Of a stretch of DNA of 64,000 nucleotides, positions 44,243 through 53,597 are shown in pieces. The position numbers were made by a program, and so were the translations under genes. Position 1 is the stretch's first letter; each line of letters opens with the position of its first letter. The notes under the pieces are model-generated. The model was not told the origin of the DNA and searched no databases. It saw nothing but the letters and a program-made list of their open reading frames with translations. The stretch comes from Pasteurella dagmatis. Lineage in GTDB: Bacteria; Pseudomonadota; Gammaproteobacteria; Enterobacterales; Pasteurellaceae. The stretch covers positions 682,001 through 746,000 of the forward strand of contig NZ_LT906448.1 of NCBI RefSeq assembly GCF_900186835.1, given 5' to 3'.

Positions 44243-45046
44243 ATGAAAATTATCTCTTTTAATATTAACGGATTGCGTGCACGCCCTCATCAATTAGAGG
44301 CTATTATTGAAAGATATCAGCCTGATGTTTTAGGGCTACAAGAAATTAAAGTTGCGGATGAAGTCTTTCCTTATGAATTGGTTGAGCACTTGGGCTATCA
44401 CGTTTTTCATCATGGTCAAAAAGGGCATTATGGTGTTGCACTTTTAACTAAACAAGAGCCAAAAGCAGTTCGTAAAGGTTTTCCAACTGATGCAGAAGAT
44501 GCTCAAAAACGTATTATTATGGCTGATTTTGAAACTGATTTTGGTTTATTGACTGTGGTTAATGGTTATTTCCCTCAAGGGGAAAGTCGTCAACACGAAA
44601 CTAAATTCCCAGCAAAAGAAAAATTCTATGCAGATTTACAGCAATATTTAGAAAAAGATCATAATGTAGATAATCCAATTATTATTATGGGTGATATGAA
44701 TATTAGCCCAACAGACTTGGATATTGGTATCGGTGATGAAAATCGTAAACGCTGGTTGCGCACAGGAAAATGTTCATTTTTACCTGAAGAAAGGGAGTGG
44801 ATGAATCGTCTATATGGTTATGGTTTAGTAGATACTTTTCGTCATTTAAATCCTGATGTAAACGATAAATTCTCGTGGTTTGATTATCGTTCAAAAGGGT
44901 TTGATGATAACCGTGGTTTACGTATTGATCATATTATTGCCAACCATAGTTTAGCCGCTCGTTGTGTTGATACTGGGATTGCGTTAGATATTAGAGCAAT
45001 GGAAAAACCTTCAGATCACGCACCGGTGTGGGCTGAATTTAGATAA
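44243..45046 (+). CDS. xthA: Exonuclease III
   Basis: AP endonuclease and 3'-to-5' exonuclease of base excision repair. Full length (267 residues), exonuclease/endonuclease/phosphatase fold: [21 protein letters not shown] with the metal-binding Glu, [14 protein letters not shown] with Asp and Asn, and the C-terminal IDHIIA and SDHAPVW catalytic His. It lies 9 bp before the DUF695/RraB gene, so cotranscription is likely. Confidence 0.97.
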   Translation: MKIISFNINGLRARPHQLEAIIERYQPDVLGLQEIKVADEVFPYELVEHLGYHVFHHGQKGHYGVALLTKQEPKAVRKGFPTDAEDAQKRIIMADFETDFGLLTVVNGYFPQGESRQHETKFPAKEKFYADLQQYLEKDHNVDNPIIIMGDMNISPTDLDIGIGDENRKRWLRTGKCSFLPEEREWMNRLYGYGLVDTFRHLNPDVNDKFSWFDYRSKGFDDNRGLRIDHIIANHSLAARCVDTGIALDIRAMEKPSDHAPVWAEFR

Positions 45047-45055
45047 GGTAACATA

Positions 45056-45829
45056 ATGGATTACGAAAAAAGTTGGCAAACTTACCGGTCAATGGTGAAT
45101 GATGCATTGGCAATTTTTTCAATCAATTTGGATATTTTGAAAGAATTTCCCTCTGATTATATGCATAAAGTTGTGCAGTTTTCATTGTCATATCAAGCAG
45201 ATAAAAACGGATTGCCTGATGCTAATCATTATCAAGAATTGATGAATCAGATTTTTAAAATTTTGGTTCAAGTGGGTGCACTTTCTAACACATTATATGC
45301 AGGTCATGTCTTTTCTTTAGGTAAAGCACAATTGTATTTTTATTGCCAAGAGCAAGAGCCAATTTTAGAGGCGTTAAAACAGTTTGAGCAGATTGATGCA
45401 AGTTCAGTGCAAGATGATCCAAATTGGGATACTTATTTTGATTTCTTATTACCATCACCCTTAGAAATGAAAATTAATGCGACAGAAGAAGTACTTGAAA
45501 TGTTGAGGCAAAATGGTCGTGATCTTTCGGATACGTTTTTAGTTGAGCATAATTTTCATTTTGAAGATGAAAATAGTATGTATCGTTTTATGGAGCATCT
45601 GAATTTACAAAATACTGATTTTACTGTAATGAAATATAGCAATTCACCTGTTGTCATAGATGATGAAGAACCTTTCTATGTCATCAAGCTAGAACAAGAG
45701 TTAATGCTAAATACATTAGATATTTTCGGCTATGTTGAAGAGTTTGAAAATATAGCGTCACAATTCGGTGGTGAGTATATCGGTTGGGAATGTGATGCAA
45801 TTAATGCAGATAAAGGTCAGTTAAATTAA
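45056..45829 (+). CDS. DUF695-RraB-like two-domain protein
   Basis: A 257-residue cytoplasmic protein without signal or membrane segment. The N-terminal half (about 1-135) resembles DUF695 (SWQTYRSMVNDALAIFSINLDI, then an acidic stretch QDDPNWDTYFDFLLPSPLE). The C-terminal half (about 140-245) resembles the RNase E inhibitor RraB (RDLSDTFLVEHNFHFEDENSMYRF, then FGGEYIGWECD near the end). It would couple an unknown domain to an RNase E-type regulator; binding to RNase E is inference. Downstream partner of xthA. Confidence 0.8.
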   Translation: MDYEKSWQTYRSMVNDALAIFSINLDILKEFPSDYMHKVVQFSLSYQADKNGLPDANHYQELMNQIFKILVQVGALSNTLYAGHVFSLGKAQLYFYCQEQEPILEALKQFEQIDASSVQDDPNWDTYFDFLLPSPLEMKINATEEVLEMLRQNGRDLSDTFLVEHNFHFEDENSMYRFMEHLNLQNTDFTVMKYSNSPVVIDDEEPFYVIKLEQELMLNTLDIFGYVEEFENIASQFGGEYIGWECDAINADKGQLN

Positions 45830-45860
45830 GAAGAGGGTAAAATCCCCTCATTCTTAATTA
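45830..45860. terminator. Probable bidirectional terminator
   Basis: Short GAGGG/CCCTC stem with flanking A/T-rich arms between two convergent genes; weaker than the others in this window. Confidence 0.5.
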
Positions 45861-45869
45861 TTATATATT

Positions 45870-46424
45870 CTATAAATAAGATACAAAGTCTTCAATATTT
45901 TGGATTTTTTTCTCACGCTCATTTTTTTCTTCAGCTGTGCCAAGCATAACTAATCCTATGACTTGATCATACTCTTCACAACTAAAGGCTTTACGTAGTG
46001 CGTTACCGTTCACCCATTTGCCTGAGATCCAAACATTAGCAAAACCCTGAGCATTGGCGGCTAATTGAATAGCATAAGTAGCACAACCTGCGCTCAACAT
46101 TTGTTCCCAACCTGGTACTTTAGGAATATCTTTTTTTATTTTAGCTACAACACCAATGACCATTGGGGCTCGATGAGCAAGATTTTCTGCTTTTTTTAAT
46201 GCCTCTTCACCCAACTCAAATTCCTCAACAGCTGCTTGTAAAAGCGTTTTAAATTTATTTAGCCCTTTTCCTTCAATAATAATAAATCGATAAGGGTGTA
46301 ATCGACCGTGATCTGGCACATTTAAAGCTGCTTGGAAGATCTGTTTGAGTTGCTCTTCGTTAGGTGCTGGTTCCGATAATCTTTTTTCTGAACGACGTGT
46401 TGTCAATAATTGCAATATTTCCAT
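45870..46424 (-). CDS. YdjA-like nitroreductase family protein
   Basis: A 184-residue FMN-dependent oxidoreductase of the nitroreductase superfamily, minimal YdjA type. The start at 46424 (MEILQLLTTRRSEKRLSEPAP) follows GGAAAAG and matches YdjA, whose first residues are similar; the frame opens four codons earlier. FMN-contact regions are TTRRSEKR, NVPDHGRLHPYRFIII and GCATYAIQLAANAQGF. Its substrate is unknown. Divergent from sppA, the same neighbourhood as E. coli ydjA-sppA. Confidence 0.88.
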   Translation of the reverse strand: MEILQLLTTRRSEKRLSEPAPNEEQLKQIFQAALNVPDHGRLHPYRFIIIEGKGLNKFKTLLQAAVEEFELGEEALKKAENLAHRAPMVIGVVAKIKKDIPKVPGWEQMLSAGCATYAIQLAANAQGFANVWISGKWVNGNALRKAFSCEEYDQVIGLVMLGTAEEKNEREKKIQNIEDFVSYL

Positions 46425-46543
46425 TGGCTTTTCCATTTAAGCAAAGTGCGGTCAATTTTAGCATATTTTTTATTGGGTGTTTTATTGAAACTCAACTTTA
46501 TGCTATGTTAATGAATATTATTTTGTTATTTAATTGAGGTTAT

Positions 46544-48424
46544 ATGAATCCTATTTTGGTAGTTATTCGTTTTGTATGGAGAGCAATTAACTTTATTCGT
46601 GATCTTATAATGAATTTAGTTTTTCTAACTTTTGTTTTATTGTTAGCGCTCTCGATTGGTTTGTTTATTTCCGGTGATAGTAAAAAAGCTCATGGTCCTT
46701 TAGTCGGCGATCAAGGTGCGTTATACCTAAATTTAGATGGTTATTTAGCTGATAATAGAGAAGAACCTTCTTGGGAAAATGCATTAAAAGAATTTAATGA
46801 TCAACATATTCCACGTCAGATTTCGACCTTTGATGTTGTTTATGCAATTACTAATGCAGAAAAAGACGAACGTATTAAAGGCCTAGTATTTGATTTGAAT
46901 TTCTTTGAAGGGGGCGATTTACCAGCTTTAGAATATATTGGTAGAGCAATTAGTGATTTTAAACGAAGTAAAAAACCAGTGATTGTTTTTGCTGATAATT
47001 ACAATCAAAAGCAATATTTATTAGCCAGTTATGCCGATCAGATTTATCTTAATCCCGTAGGTAAAGTTAGTATTCTTGGGATGAAACAGCAAAACTTGTA
47101 TTTCAAATCAATGTTAAATATGTTGGATGTGACAACAAATGTTTTTCGTGTAGGTACTTATAAATCAGCGGTTGAGCCGTTATTACGTGATGATATGTCA
47201 GAAGCTGCAAAAGAGGATATGAAATCCTGGCTTAATCAAATGTGGACAAATTATGTAAGTATTGTGGCAGATAATCGACAAATAGAACCAAGAGCTGTTC
47301 TTCCTGATGCAAAAACTTATGTAGAGGAATTACGAGTATTAAAAGGAGATAGCTCAGCTTATACAAAACAAAGAGGACTGATTACTGAATTTGCAGATCG
47401 TTTGACTGTTGAAGATAAACTTATTGAAATCTTTGGTCAGACAGAATTGGGTGAATTAAAAATGGTTGAATTCGATCGTTATTTAGCTGATTTACCTGAT
47501 CGTATGACAAGTTCTGATAAACATAAAATTGCGGTTGTGAATGTTGAAGGCGCAATCATTGATGGTGAAAGTTTTGAAGATGATGTCGGTGGTGACACAA
47601 TAGCACGTTTATTACGCCAAGCAAAAGATGATGAATCTGTAAAAGCTGTTGTATTACGTGTAAATAGCCCAGGCGGTAGTGCGTTTGCTTCTGAAATTAT
47701 TCGTCAAGAAGTGACACATTTACAAAAAGCGGGTAAGCCAGTCATTGTTTCTATGGGGGGAATGGCTGCTTCAGGTGGTTATTGGATTTCAAGTACTGCC
47801 GATTATATTGTTGCAGATAAAAATACAATTACAGGTTCCATTGGTATTTTTGCAGTATTACCAAGTTTCGAGAAAACGATTAAGAAAGCAGGGGTATCAG
47901 CAGATGGTGTTTCAACTTCACCGCTAAGTGAACTTTCACTATTTAGCCCACTTTCAAATGAATTAAATGATGTTTTCCAATTAGAAATTGAGCACGGCTA
48001 TGACAAGTTTATCTCTTTGGTGGCAGAAGGGAGAGCTCTTGATAAAGCAGATGTAGAGAAAGTTGCACAAGGTAAAATCTGGTTGGGTCAAGAAGCGTTA
48101 AAGCATAATTTAGTGGACCAGATTGGCACATTTGACGATGCTGTTGATATTGCTATTATTAGTGTAAACGATCTATTAGAGCCAGATGAAAGAATCAAGG
48201 ATTTTGGGATTGAGTGGATGGTTGAAAAGGATAGTAGCTGGTGGAATATGTTAATTGGTGATTTTAAACATAGTACACAAAGTTTAGTGAAAAATACACT
48301 CATTGATTTTTTAGGTTTGCCAAAAGAATATCAACAAGTGAAAAAACAGTTAGGTATTTTAAATAGTATAAATGATCCAAAAGGTCAATATTTGTATTGT
48401 TTGAATTGTAGTAACGTGAAATAA
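46544..48424 (+). CDS. sppA: Signal peptide peptidase SppA, protease IV
   Basis: Inner-membrane serine protease that degrades cleaved signal peptides. The 626-residue 67K-type protein has one N-terminal membrane segment (about residues 22-46) and tandem ClpP-like domains. The Ser/Lys dyad is K207 in GTYKSAVEP (N-terminal domain) and S410 in GGMAASGGYW (C-terminal domain), matching E. coli K209 and S409. The last 50 residues are poorly conserved and end in CLNCSNVK. A hairpin separates it from the cytochrome b562 gene. Confidence 0.94.
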   Translation: MNPILVVIRFVWRAINFIRDLIMNLVFLTFVLLLALSIGLFISGDSKKAHGPLVGDQGALYLNLDGYLADNREEPSWENALKEFNDQHIPRQISTFDVVYAITNAEKDERIKGLVFDLNFFEGGDLPALEYIGRAISDFKRSKKPVIVFADNYNQKQYLLASYADQIYLNPVGKVSILGMKQQNLYFKSMLNMLDVTTNVFRVGTYKSAVEPLLRDDMSEAAKEDMKSWLNQMWTNYVSIVADNRQIEPRAVLPDAKTYVEELRVLKGDSSAYTKQRGLITEFADRLTVEDKLIEIFGQTELGELKMVEFDRYLADLPDRMTSSDKHKIAVVNVEGAIIDGESFEDDVGGDTIARLLRQAKDDESVKAVVLRVNSPGGSAFASEIIRQEVTHLQKAGKPVIVSMGGMAASGGYWISSTADYIVADKNTITGSIGIFAVLPSFEKTIKKAGVSADGVSTSPLSELSLFSPLSNELNDVFQLEIEHGYDKFISLVAEGRALDKADVEKVAQGKIWLGQEALKHNLVDQIGTFDDAVDIAIISVNDLLEPDERIKDFGIEWMVEKDSSWWNMLIGDFKHSTQSLVKNTLIDFLGLPKEYQQVKKQLGILNSINDPKGQYLYCLNCSNVK

Positions 48425-48438
48425 AGTTTATTAGGCAG

Positions 48439-48485
48439 TGCAACAATTGGTATTTTATAAGTAAATTGTTGCAATATTTTATTTT
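48439..48485 (+). terminator. Terminator between sppA and cytochrome b562 gene
   Basis: Stem TGCAACAATT/AATTGTTGCA with a 15-base loop and a T-rich tail. The loop is long, so strength is uncertain. Confidence 0.6.
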
Positions 48486-48503
48486 ATCCTGTTGGAGAAC
48501 ATT

Positions 48504-48878
48504 ATGAAAAGATTAAAACAAATATTATCAATCGCACTATTTACTTGTGTGCTAGTGGGCACGGCAAACGCACATGTACGTACTGAAATGAACCAAATGA
48601 AAGGTGCTGCTAGTGCTTTAACTCAAGCGAGTGATGTAATGGCATTTGAGAAAGCTGCAATGGAATTACGCGCGTTAGCAGTGCAGTCTTCAGAGAAAAA
48701 ACCAGCGAGTATTGATAATGATGAGGATTTCAAAGGTTATCAAGTTGGTATGCAAGAATTTATCACTGTGCTAGATGAAGCGACAAAACAAGCTAAGTCT
48801 GGTGATCTGGAGGCTGCAAAAGCAACAAGTAAAAAATTATTTGATATAAGAAATGAATATCATAAAAAATATAAATAA
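48504..48878 (+). CDS. cybC: Periplasmic cytochrome b562
   Basis: A 124-residue precursor with signal peptide MKRLKQILSIALFTCVLVGTANA; the mature four-helix bundle of about 101 residues binds one non-covalent haem b. The axial ligands are expected at M29 (mature position 6) and H120 in RNEYHKKYK, the equivalents of E. coli Met7 and His102. The start at 48504 follows GGAG; the TTG at 48492 is less likely. The physiological partner of this family is unknown. It has its own terminator. Confidence 0.9.
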   Translation: MKRLKQILSIALFTCVLVGTANAHVRTEMNQMKGAASALTQASDVMAFEKAAMELRALAVQSSEKKPASIDNDEDFKGYQVGMQEFITVLDEATKQAKSGDLEAAKATSKKLFDIRNEYHKKYK

Positions 48879-48897
48879 CGGATTTTAAATCAAAAGA

Positions 48898-48928
48898 AAA
48901 TAGCCTGTTTTGACAGGCTATTTTTTAT
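48898..48928 (+). terminator. Intrinsic terminator after cytochrome b562 gene
   Basis: Arms AAATAGCCTG/CAGGCTATTT with a 6-base loop, followed by TTTTATT. It also faces the convergent uspE. Confidence 0.85.
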
Positions 48929-48965
48929 TAAAATTTTTCTTTAAAATTGACCGCACTTTATAGGC

Positions 48966-49901
48966 TTAACTATCTTGCTTTTGGGGTTTAATAGCTAATA
49001 AATTACAACTTAAGCGATTAATAACATGCTCTGCAGTATTACCAAGGAAAGCTGCTGAAAGACCGGTTCTTCCAATTGTGCCTAGTACGACTAATTCTGC
49101 TTCTAACTCTTTTGCTACTTCAGGGATGACTTCTTCAGGAAATCCTTCTTTTACATGAGTATGATCTTCATCAATCCCAAATTGTTGCCGTAATGCTTTC
49201 ATATTAATTAGATATTGGCCACGAATATTTTTTTCATATTCACCACCGTTAAACTCAGGCAGGTCAATTGCCATATTAACTGGTGTTGGAGGATATGCTG
49301 TGACTAAATGTACATTACCACGTTCTAAATTAGAGGCAAGGTCAATACCTAATGCAACAAGTTGTTGGTTTATCATACTGTGATTACGATCCTCATCATC
49401 GTCACTGGTATTGACTGCAATTAAAATGCGTCTTTGATGTTTCCAATCCCCATCTCTTACCATTAACAAAGGTGTAGGGCATTTACGTAAAAGTTGCCAA
49501 TCCATAGGAGTAAAAATCAAGGAAGTAATGCTTTCTTCCTCTTTTGTGTATTTCACTACTAAATCATAAGCGTTTTTTTCCACTTCAGCGGCAATGGCTT
49601 CTGCTTCATTACTGTGCCAAATCACTAAAGGTGTGAATTCAATGTTTGGATCAGCATATTTTTCCAAATAAGGTTGAATTAATTGTGTGCGTTGTGTAAT
49701 AACACCACGATGCATTTCTTCACGTTCTTCGGAAGAAAGTAGCGCAGACATTTCATAGGAGAGATCATAAACAGCCAAAAAGACTGTAATGTGAATCTTT
49801 TGTTCACTCTTTTGTTCCTTTACTAAACGAACCGCTCTTGCTAAAGCATATTGTTTTTCATTTTCAGGATTAAGAACGACCAATATATTGTTAAATTTCA
49901 T
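48966..49901 (-). CDS. uspE: Universal stress protein E
   Basis: A 311-residue tandem Usp protein: domain one about residues 1-150 (FNNILVVLNPENEKQ), domain two about 155-305 (RRILIAVNTSDDDEDRNHS) ending with the ATP-loop-like LGTIGRTGLSAAFLGNTAEHVI. The start at 49901 follows GGAGG; the frame opens four codons upstream. Its action is not defined beyond stress survival and cell interaction phenotypes in E. coli. Located after fnr on the same strand, as in E. coli. Confidence 0.92.
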   Translation of the reverse strand: MKFNNILVVLNPENEKQYALARAVRLVKEQKSEQKIHITVFLAVYDLSYEMSALLSSEEREEMHRGVITQRTQLIQPYLEKYADPNIEFTPLVIWHSNEAEAIAAEVEKNAYDLVVKYTKEEESITSLIFTPMDWQLLRKCPTPLLMVRDGDWKHQRRILIAVNTSDDDEDRNHSMINQQLVALGIDLASNLERGNVHLVTAYPPTPVNMAIDLPEFNGGEYEKNIRGQYLINMKALRQQFGIDEDHTHVKEGFPEEVIPEVAKELEAELVVLGTIGRTGLSAAFLGNTAEHVINRLSCNLLAIKPQKQDS

Positions 49902-49971
49902 AACAACCTCCATTTTTGATGTACTACTAATAGGATAGAGAAGATTCTTTGAAATGACAAGGGAGGATTTT

Positions 49972-50003
49972 AAAAAGAAAAAGGCGCAATGTTATTTACG
50001 CCT
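49972..50003 (-). terminator. Intrinsic terminator after fnr
   Basis: Minus-strand stem AGGCG/CGCCT with a 12-base loop, followed by TTTTCTTTTT. The stem is short, so partial read-through into uspE is possible. Confidence 0.6.
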
Positions 50004-50023
50004 ATTTAACTGCTTAGAAGAGT

Positions 50024-50797
50024 TTAAATTCCCATTCGAATATTAGTTTTCATTGTCCCGGATAACTCAATGAGTTCATTCATATTGTTGATAGTTATGT
50101 ATTTTCCTTGTACAGAAAGGATACCCATTTTTTGTAGACGACCTAGTAAACGACTAATAGTTTCGACGGTTAAGCCAAGATAGTTACCAATATCGCCGCG
50201 AGTCATTGTTAAACGGAATTCTCTGGGTGAGAAGCCTCTAGCTGAATAACGGCGAGAAAGGTTGTAAATAAACGCAGCTAGACGTTCTTCTGCATTCATT
50301 TTTGAGAGTAACAGAATCATTTCTTGATCATTTTTTATTTCATTACTCATCAAACGCATAATTTGTTGACGAAGTTTAGGCATTTTACCAGATAAATCAT
50401 CCAAAATATCAAATGGAATTTCACACACCATTGATGTTTCGAGTGCTTGTGCAAAACTTGGATGCTCCATATTCATAATGGCATCGAAACCCACTAAATC
50501 CCCAGGTAATTGAAAAGAGGTAATTTGTTCTTCACCAGTTTCACTTATAGTATAAGTTTTAATTGTGCCAGAACGAATTGCATAAAGCGATGTGAGAGGA
50601 TCACCAGCTTTAAATAAAACTTGAGATTTTTGTATTGGCTTTTTACGCTCAATGATATTATCTAGCTGATCTAGTTCATGTTCATTGAGTGTAAAAGGAA
50701 TACAAAGCTGGCTAATACTACAATCTTGGCAATGTATTGCACAGCCACCAGATTGCACTTTGCGCCCAATTTTAGTATCCATTGAGAAAACTTTCAT
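50024..50797 (-). CDS. fnr: FNR oxygen-responsive transcription regulator
   Basis: Anaerobic global regulator with an oxygen-labile 4Fe-4S cluster. The 257-residue protein has cysteines C19, C23, C26 and C32 in [16 protein letters not shown], and a fifth in SMVCEIP; relative to E. coli this is an offset of three. The cyclic nucleotide-binding fold is followed by a long dimer helix and the DNA-recognition helix [15 protein letters not shown], whose E-T-I-S-R motif is identical to E. coli. A near-consensus FNR site sits 37 bp upstream, pointing to autoregulation. Confidence 0.97.
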   Translation of the reverse strand: MKVFSMDTKIGRKVQSGGCAIHCQDCSISQLCIPFTLNEHELDQLDNIIERKKPIQKSQVLFKAGDPLTSLYAIRSGTIKTYTISETGEEQITSFQLPGDLVGFDAIMNMEHPSFAQALETSMVCEIPFDILDDLSGKMPKLRQQIMRLMSNEIKNDQEMILLLSKMNAEERLAAFIYNLSRRYSARGFSPREFRLTMTRGDIGNYLGLTVETISRLLGRLQKMGILSVQGKYITINNMNELIELSGTMKTNIRMGI

Positions 50798-50833
50798 TTA
50801 ATCCTCTAAAAATGCCGAGAAAATAACTTAAAC

Positions 50834-50847
50834 TTGATCTACCTCAA
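50834..50847. promoter_or_regulatory. FNR box between fnr and small ORF
   Basis: TTGATCTACCTCAA matches the FNR consensus TTGAT-N4-ATCAA at nine of ten positions. It lies in the 108-bp divergent gap, so it can control fnr, the 32-residue ORF, or both. Confidence 0.8.
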
Positions 50848-50905
50848 ATAATATCATTAAATGTTAAAATTAAGAAGTATTAAATAGACTGAAAAGGAAT
50901 AAAAA

Positions 50906-51004
50906 ATGGCCGCAGAGAAATTGACCAAGAAACGTTTAATCCAAATCTTGGTGATGCTATGTATTTTGATTTTTCTCTTTTTTTACCGCACTTATAACTA
51001 TTAG
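50906..51004 (+). CDS. 32-residue single-pass membrane microprotein
   Basis: ATG at 50906 with AAGGA seven bases upstream, stop at 51002-51004. The product begins MAAEKLTKKRLIQ (basic) and continues into a hydrophobic helix (LVMLCILIFLFFYRT) ending NY, a topology with the N-terminus inside. The 3' end is built by a USS core (TACCGCACT). It is divergent from fnr across an FNR box. I recognise no named family. The ribosome site and topology support it as real, but conservation is unverified. Confidence 0.6.
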   Translation: MAAEKLTKKRLIQILVMLCILIFLFFYRTYNY

Positions 51005-51046
51005 AGTTTCAACGACAATTTTCAATGAGAAATTAGACGTTTCACA

Positions 51047-51075
51047 CTAAAAAAGGACGCAATAGCGCCCTTTGA
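51047..51075 (-). terminator. Intrinsic terminator after ferritin genes
   Basis: Minus-strand stem AAAGGGCGC/GCGTCCTTT (one G-T wobble) with loop TATT, then six T. Confidence 0.8.
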
Positions 51076-51092
51076 TATCAATGTGTTGCGAA

Positions 51093-51593
51093 TTATTTAA
51101 CGGTGTTTGCAGCTTCACCGAGATCTTTATCAATTAAGAATAGACCTTTGCCATCTTCACCAAGTAAGTGAAATTTATCAAGAATACCGCTAAATAATTT
51201 TTCTTCTTCGTGCTGTTCAGCCACATACCATTGTAAGAAGTTAAATGCAGAGTAATCTTTTTCTTCAAAAGTTTTCCCTACAAGTTCATTAATTTTTTCT
51301 GTAATTAACTTTTCGTGACGGTATGTCATTTCAATCACTTCTTTTAATGATGAATATTCATGTGCAGGAGCTTCAATTTCACCGATGATTGCTAATGCGC
51401 CAGTCTCATTTAAATAGGTAAACAATTTCCGCATATGTTGCATTTCTTCTGCTGCGTGTGCTGCTAAGAATTTTGCCGTGCCATCGAAACCATTTTGTTC
51501 ACACCACGCACTCATTTGTAAATATAAATTGGAAGAATAGAATTCTAAATTCATTTGATCATTTAATAGCTTGATCACATTTTTTGATAACAT
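51093..51593 (-). CDS. ftnA: Ferritin (second of tandem pair)
   Basis: Non-haem iron-storage ferritin, 166 residues, assembling into 24-mers. Ferroxidase-centre residues are present: E17 in [14 protein letters not shown], the EEMQHM helix (E49/E50, H53), and the [14 protein letters not shown] segment. It starts 17 bp after the first ferritin gene in one operon, and a strong terminator follows. It stores iron, matching the import locus in this window. The C-terminus ([13 protein letters not shown]) is five residues longer than that of its twin. Confidence 0.95.
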   Translation of the reverse strand: MLSKNVIKLLNDQMNLEFYSSNLYLQMSAWCEQNGFDGTAKFLAAHAAEEMQHMRKLFTYLNETGALAIIGEIEAPAHEYSSLKEVIEMTYRHEKLITEKINELVGKTFEEKDYSAFNFLQWYVAEQHEEEKLFSGILDKFHLLGEDGKGLFLIDKDLGEAANTVK

Positions 51594-51610
51594 CGTTTTC
51601 TCTCCTACAA

Positions 51611-52096
51611 TTATAATGTCGATAAATCACGGTCAATGAAATACAACGAACGACCATCTTCGCCTAATAAGTTAAATTTGTCGATGATACTATTAAATAA
51701 CATTTCTTCTTCGTGTTGTTCAGCTACATACCATTGTAAAAAGTTAAAAGTTGAGTAGTCTTTATTAGAAAAAGTCACTTCAACTAACTCATTGATTTTT
51801 GAAGTGACAAATTTTTCGTGTTCTAAAATAATTTCAAACACTTCTTTTAAAGAAGCATAGTTATTTTTTGGTGCTTCAATTTTACCTAATAATGGCATAC
51901 CGCTTGTTTCGCTTACATAAGTAAATAATTTATGCATATGTTCCATTTCTTCATCAGCGTGGCGTAATAAGAATGCTGCCGCACCTTGATAACCGTTATG
52001 TGCACACCATGCGCTCATTTGTAAATAAACATTAGAAGAATAGAACTCTAAATTAATTTGTTCGTTTAGCTTATCTGCGATGTTTTTATTTAACAT
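51611..52096 (-). CDS. ftnB: Ferritin (first of tandem pair)
   Basis: A 161-residue ferritin highly similar to its neighbour, with E17 in [24 protein letters not shown] in place of EEMQHM, and [14 protein letters not shown]. All ferroxidase residues are retained, so both copies should oxidise ferrous iron. The pair may form hetero-oligomers, as suggested for Haemophilus tandem ferritins. I use the symbols ftnA/ftnB only as working labels; which copy is which cannot be judged from sequence. Confidence 0.93.
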   Translation of the reverse strand: MLNKNIADKLNEQINLEFYSSNVYLQMSAWCAHNGYQGAAAFLLRHADEEMEHMHKLFTYVSETSGMPLLGKIEAPKNNYASLKEVFEIILEHEKFVTSKINELVEVTFSNKDYSTFNFLQWYVAEQHEEEMLFNSIIDKFNLLGEDGRSLYFIDRDLSTL

Positions 52097-52523
52097 AGCT
52101 AACTCCTTTGTTTGGAATGTTAAGAAACCGTAAAAATAGATTGATATTTAACCTATAACTGAGACAAATTGTATAGTTGTTATTGAGAATAAGCAAGTTG
52201 TATTTTGTTTATTTTGATTATAAATATATAATTTATAATGACTTTTTAACAAAAAGCATTCTCATTTAGATGTGGTAATTGAAAGAGATTATCACTTCTG
52301 CTTTTACAATAAATATTAACAATTATAAAACAAGAACATAGCCAAAATACTCATAAAAAGTGCGGTCCATTTTGTCAGAATTTATTGCAAATTGGTTGAT
52401 TAGGTTATTGAACTCTTGTTTTATTTGGTGTAATTTAATTTATACACAATTGTAATAAAATGTTTACAATGTTGATTTTTTGATGTGTACTCTGTTTGAT
52501 AATTGTTACTGAAGGAAGAAATA
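52097..52523. other. 427-bp divergent gap between ferritin and aroF genes
   Basis: AT-rich divergent control region. It contains a USS core near 52359 and a TyrR box at 52451-52468. No obvious Fur box or further gene was seen. Confidence 0.6.
52451..52468 (+). promoter_or_regulatory. TyrR box at aroF promoter
   Basis: TGTAATAAAATGTTTACA matches the TyrR consensus TGTAAA-N6-TTTACA with one mismatch. Its right half TTTACA can act as -35 hexamer with TGTACT as -10 (17-bp spacer, 52486-52491), the geometry expected for tyrosine-dependent repression. Confidence 0.85.
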
Positions 52524-53597
52524 ATGAATAAAGACAGTATTCATAATGTCAATATCGTTGGTGAAAAAGTGTTAATTACGCCTAGTGAGTTGAAAGAAAA
52601 ATTGCCACTAACTGCTGTACTTCGTCATCAAATTGAGCAATCTCGCCGTGATATTGCGAATATTATTCATAAAAAAGATCCAAGATTGCTAATTGTCATT
52701 GGTCCTTGTTCCATTCACGATACTGTGGCTGCATTAGAATATGCTCAGCGTTTAAGAGTGTTAGCAGAAGAATTAAAAGATACACTTTATATTGTTATGC
52801 GTGTTTACTTTGAAAAACCAAGAACCACTATTGGTTGGAAAGGTTTGATTAATGATCCGAAAATTGATGGCTCTTTTGATGTGGAACGGGGTTTACATAT
52901 TTCTCGGGATCTTTTGTTACAGCTAGCTGAAATAGGATTACCTTTGGCAACAGAAGCCTTAGATCCAATTACGCCACAGTATATGGCAGATTTGTTCAGT
53001 TGGTCAGCTATTGGTGCACGTACAACAGAATCACAAACCCACCGTGAAATGTCATCAGGTTTGTCCATGGCGGTAGGTTTTAAAAATGGTACAGATGGTA
53101 GTTTGTCAACAGCAATTAATGCAATGAAAGCCGCATCAATGGGACACAGTTTTATTGGTATTAATCAACAAGGGCAAGTGAATTTATTACATACTGCAGG
53201 TAATCCGCACGGTCATGTGATCTTACGTGGTGGTAAAATGCCAAATTATCAAGCTGAATTTGTTCAACAATGTGAAAGAGAACTTGAACATGCAGGCCTA
53301 GAAAGCGCTATTATGATTGATTGTAGTCATGGTAACTCAAATAAAGATTATCGCCGTCAACCTATCGTTGCAGAAGATGCTTTACAGCAAATTGTTGATG
53401 GAAATCAGTCAATTATTGGCTTAATGTTAGAAAGTCATTTGTTTGCGGGAAATCAAAGTGCAGAGCAACCTGTGAGTAAAATGAAATACGGTGTTTCTAT
53501 CACTGATGCTTGTATGGATTGGGATACTTCAGAGAAATTATTGCGTCAAATGGCTAGAAAACTGAAAAGAATTAAATCAAATCAAAGTAAGCAATGA
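52524..53597 (+). CDS. aroF: DAHP synthase, tyrosine-sensitive type
   Basis: First enzyme of the shikimate pathway, joining phosphoenolpyruvate and erythrose-4-phosphate. The 357-residue class I enzyme contains IGPCSIHD (metal Cys), MRVYFEKPRTTIGWKGLINDP, GARTTESQTHRE and DCSHGNSNKDYRRQP. The N-terminus MNKDSIHNVNI resembles AroF more than AroG or AroH. Together with the TyrR box and tyrA directly downstream (4-bp overlap), this matches the E. coli aroF-tyrA operon. Confidence 0.93.
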   Translation: MNKDSIHNVNIVGEKVLITPSELKEKLPLTAVLRHQIEQSRRDIANIIHKKDPRLLIVIGPCSIHDTVAALEYAQRLRVLAEELKDTLYIVMRVYFEKPRTTIGWKGLINDPKIDGSFDVERGLHISRDLLLQLAEIGLPLATEALDPITPQYMADLFSWSAIGARTTESQTHREMSSGLSMAVGFKNGTDGSLSTAINAMKAASMGHSFIGINQQGQVNLLHTAGNPHGHVILRGGKMPNYQAEFVQQCERELEHAGLESAIMIDCSHGNSNKDYRRQPIVAEDALQQIVDGNQSIIGLMLESHLFAGNQSAEQPVSKMKYGVSITDACMDWDTSEKLLRQMARKLKRIKSNQSKQ

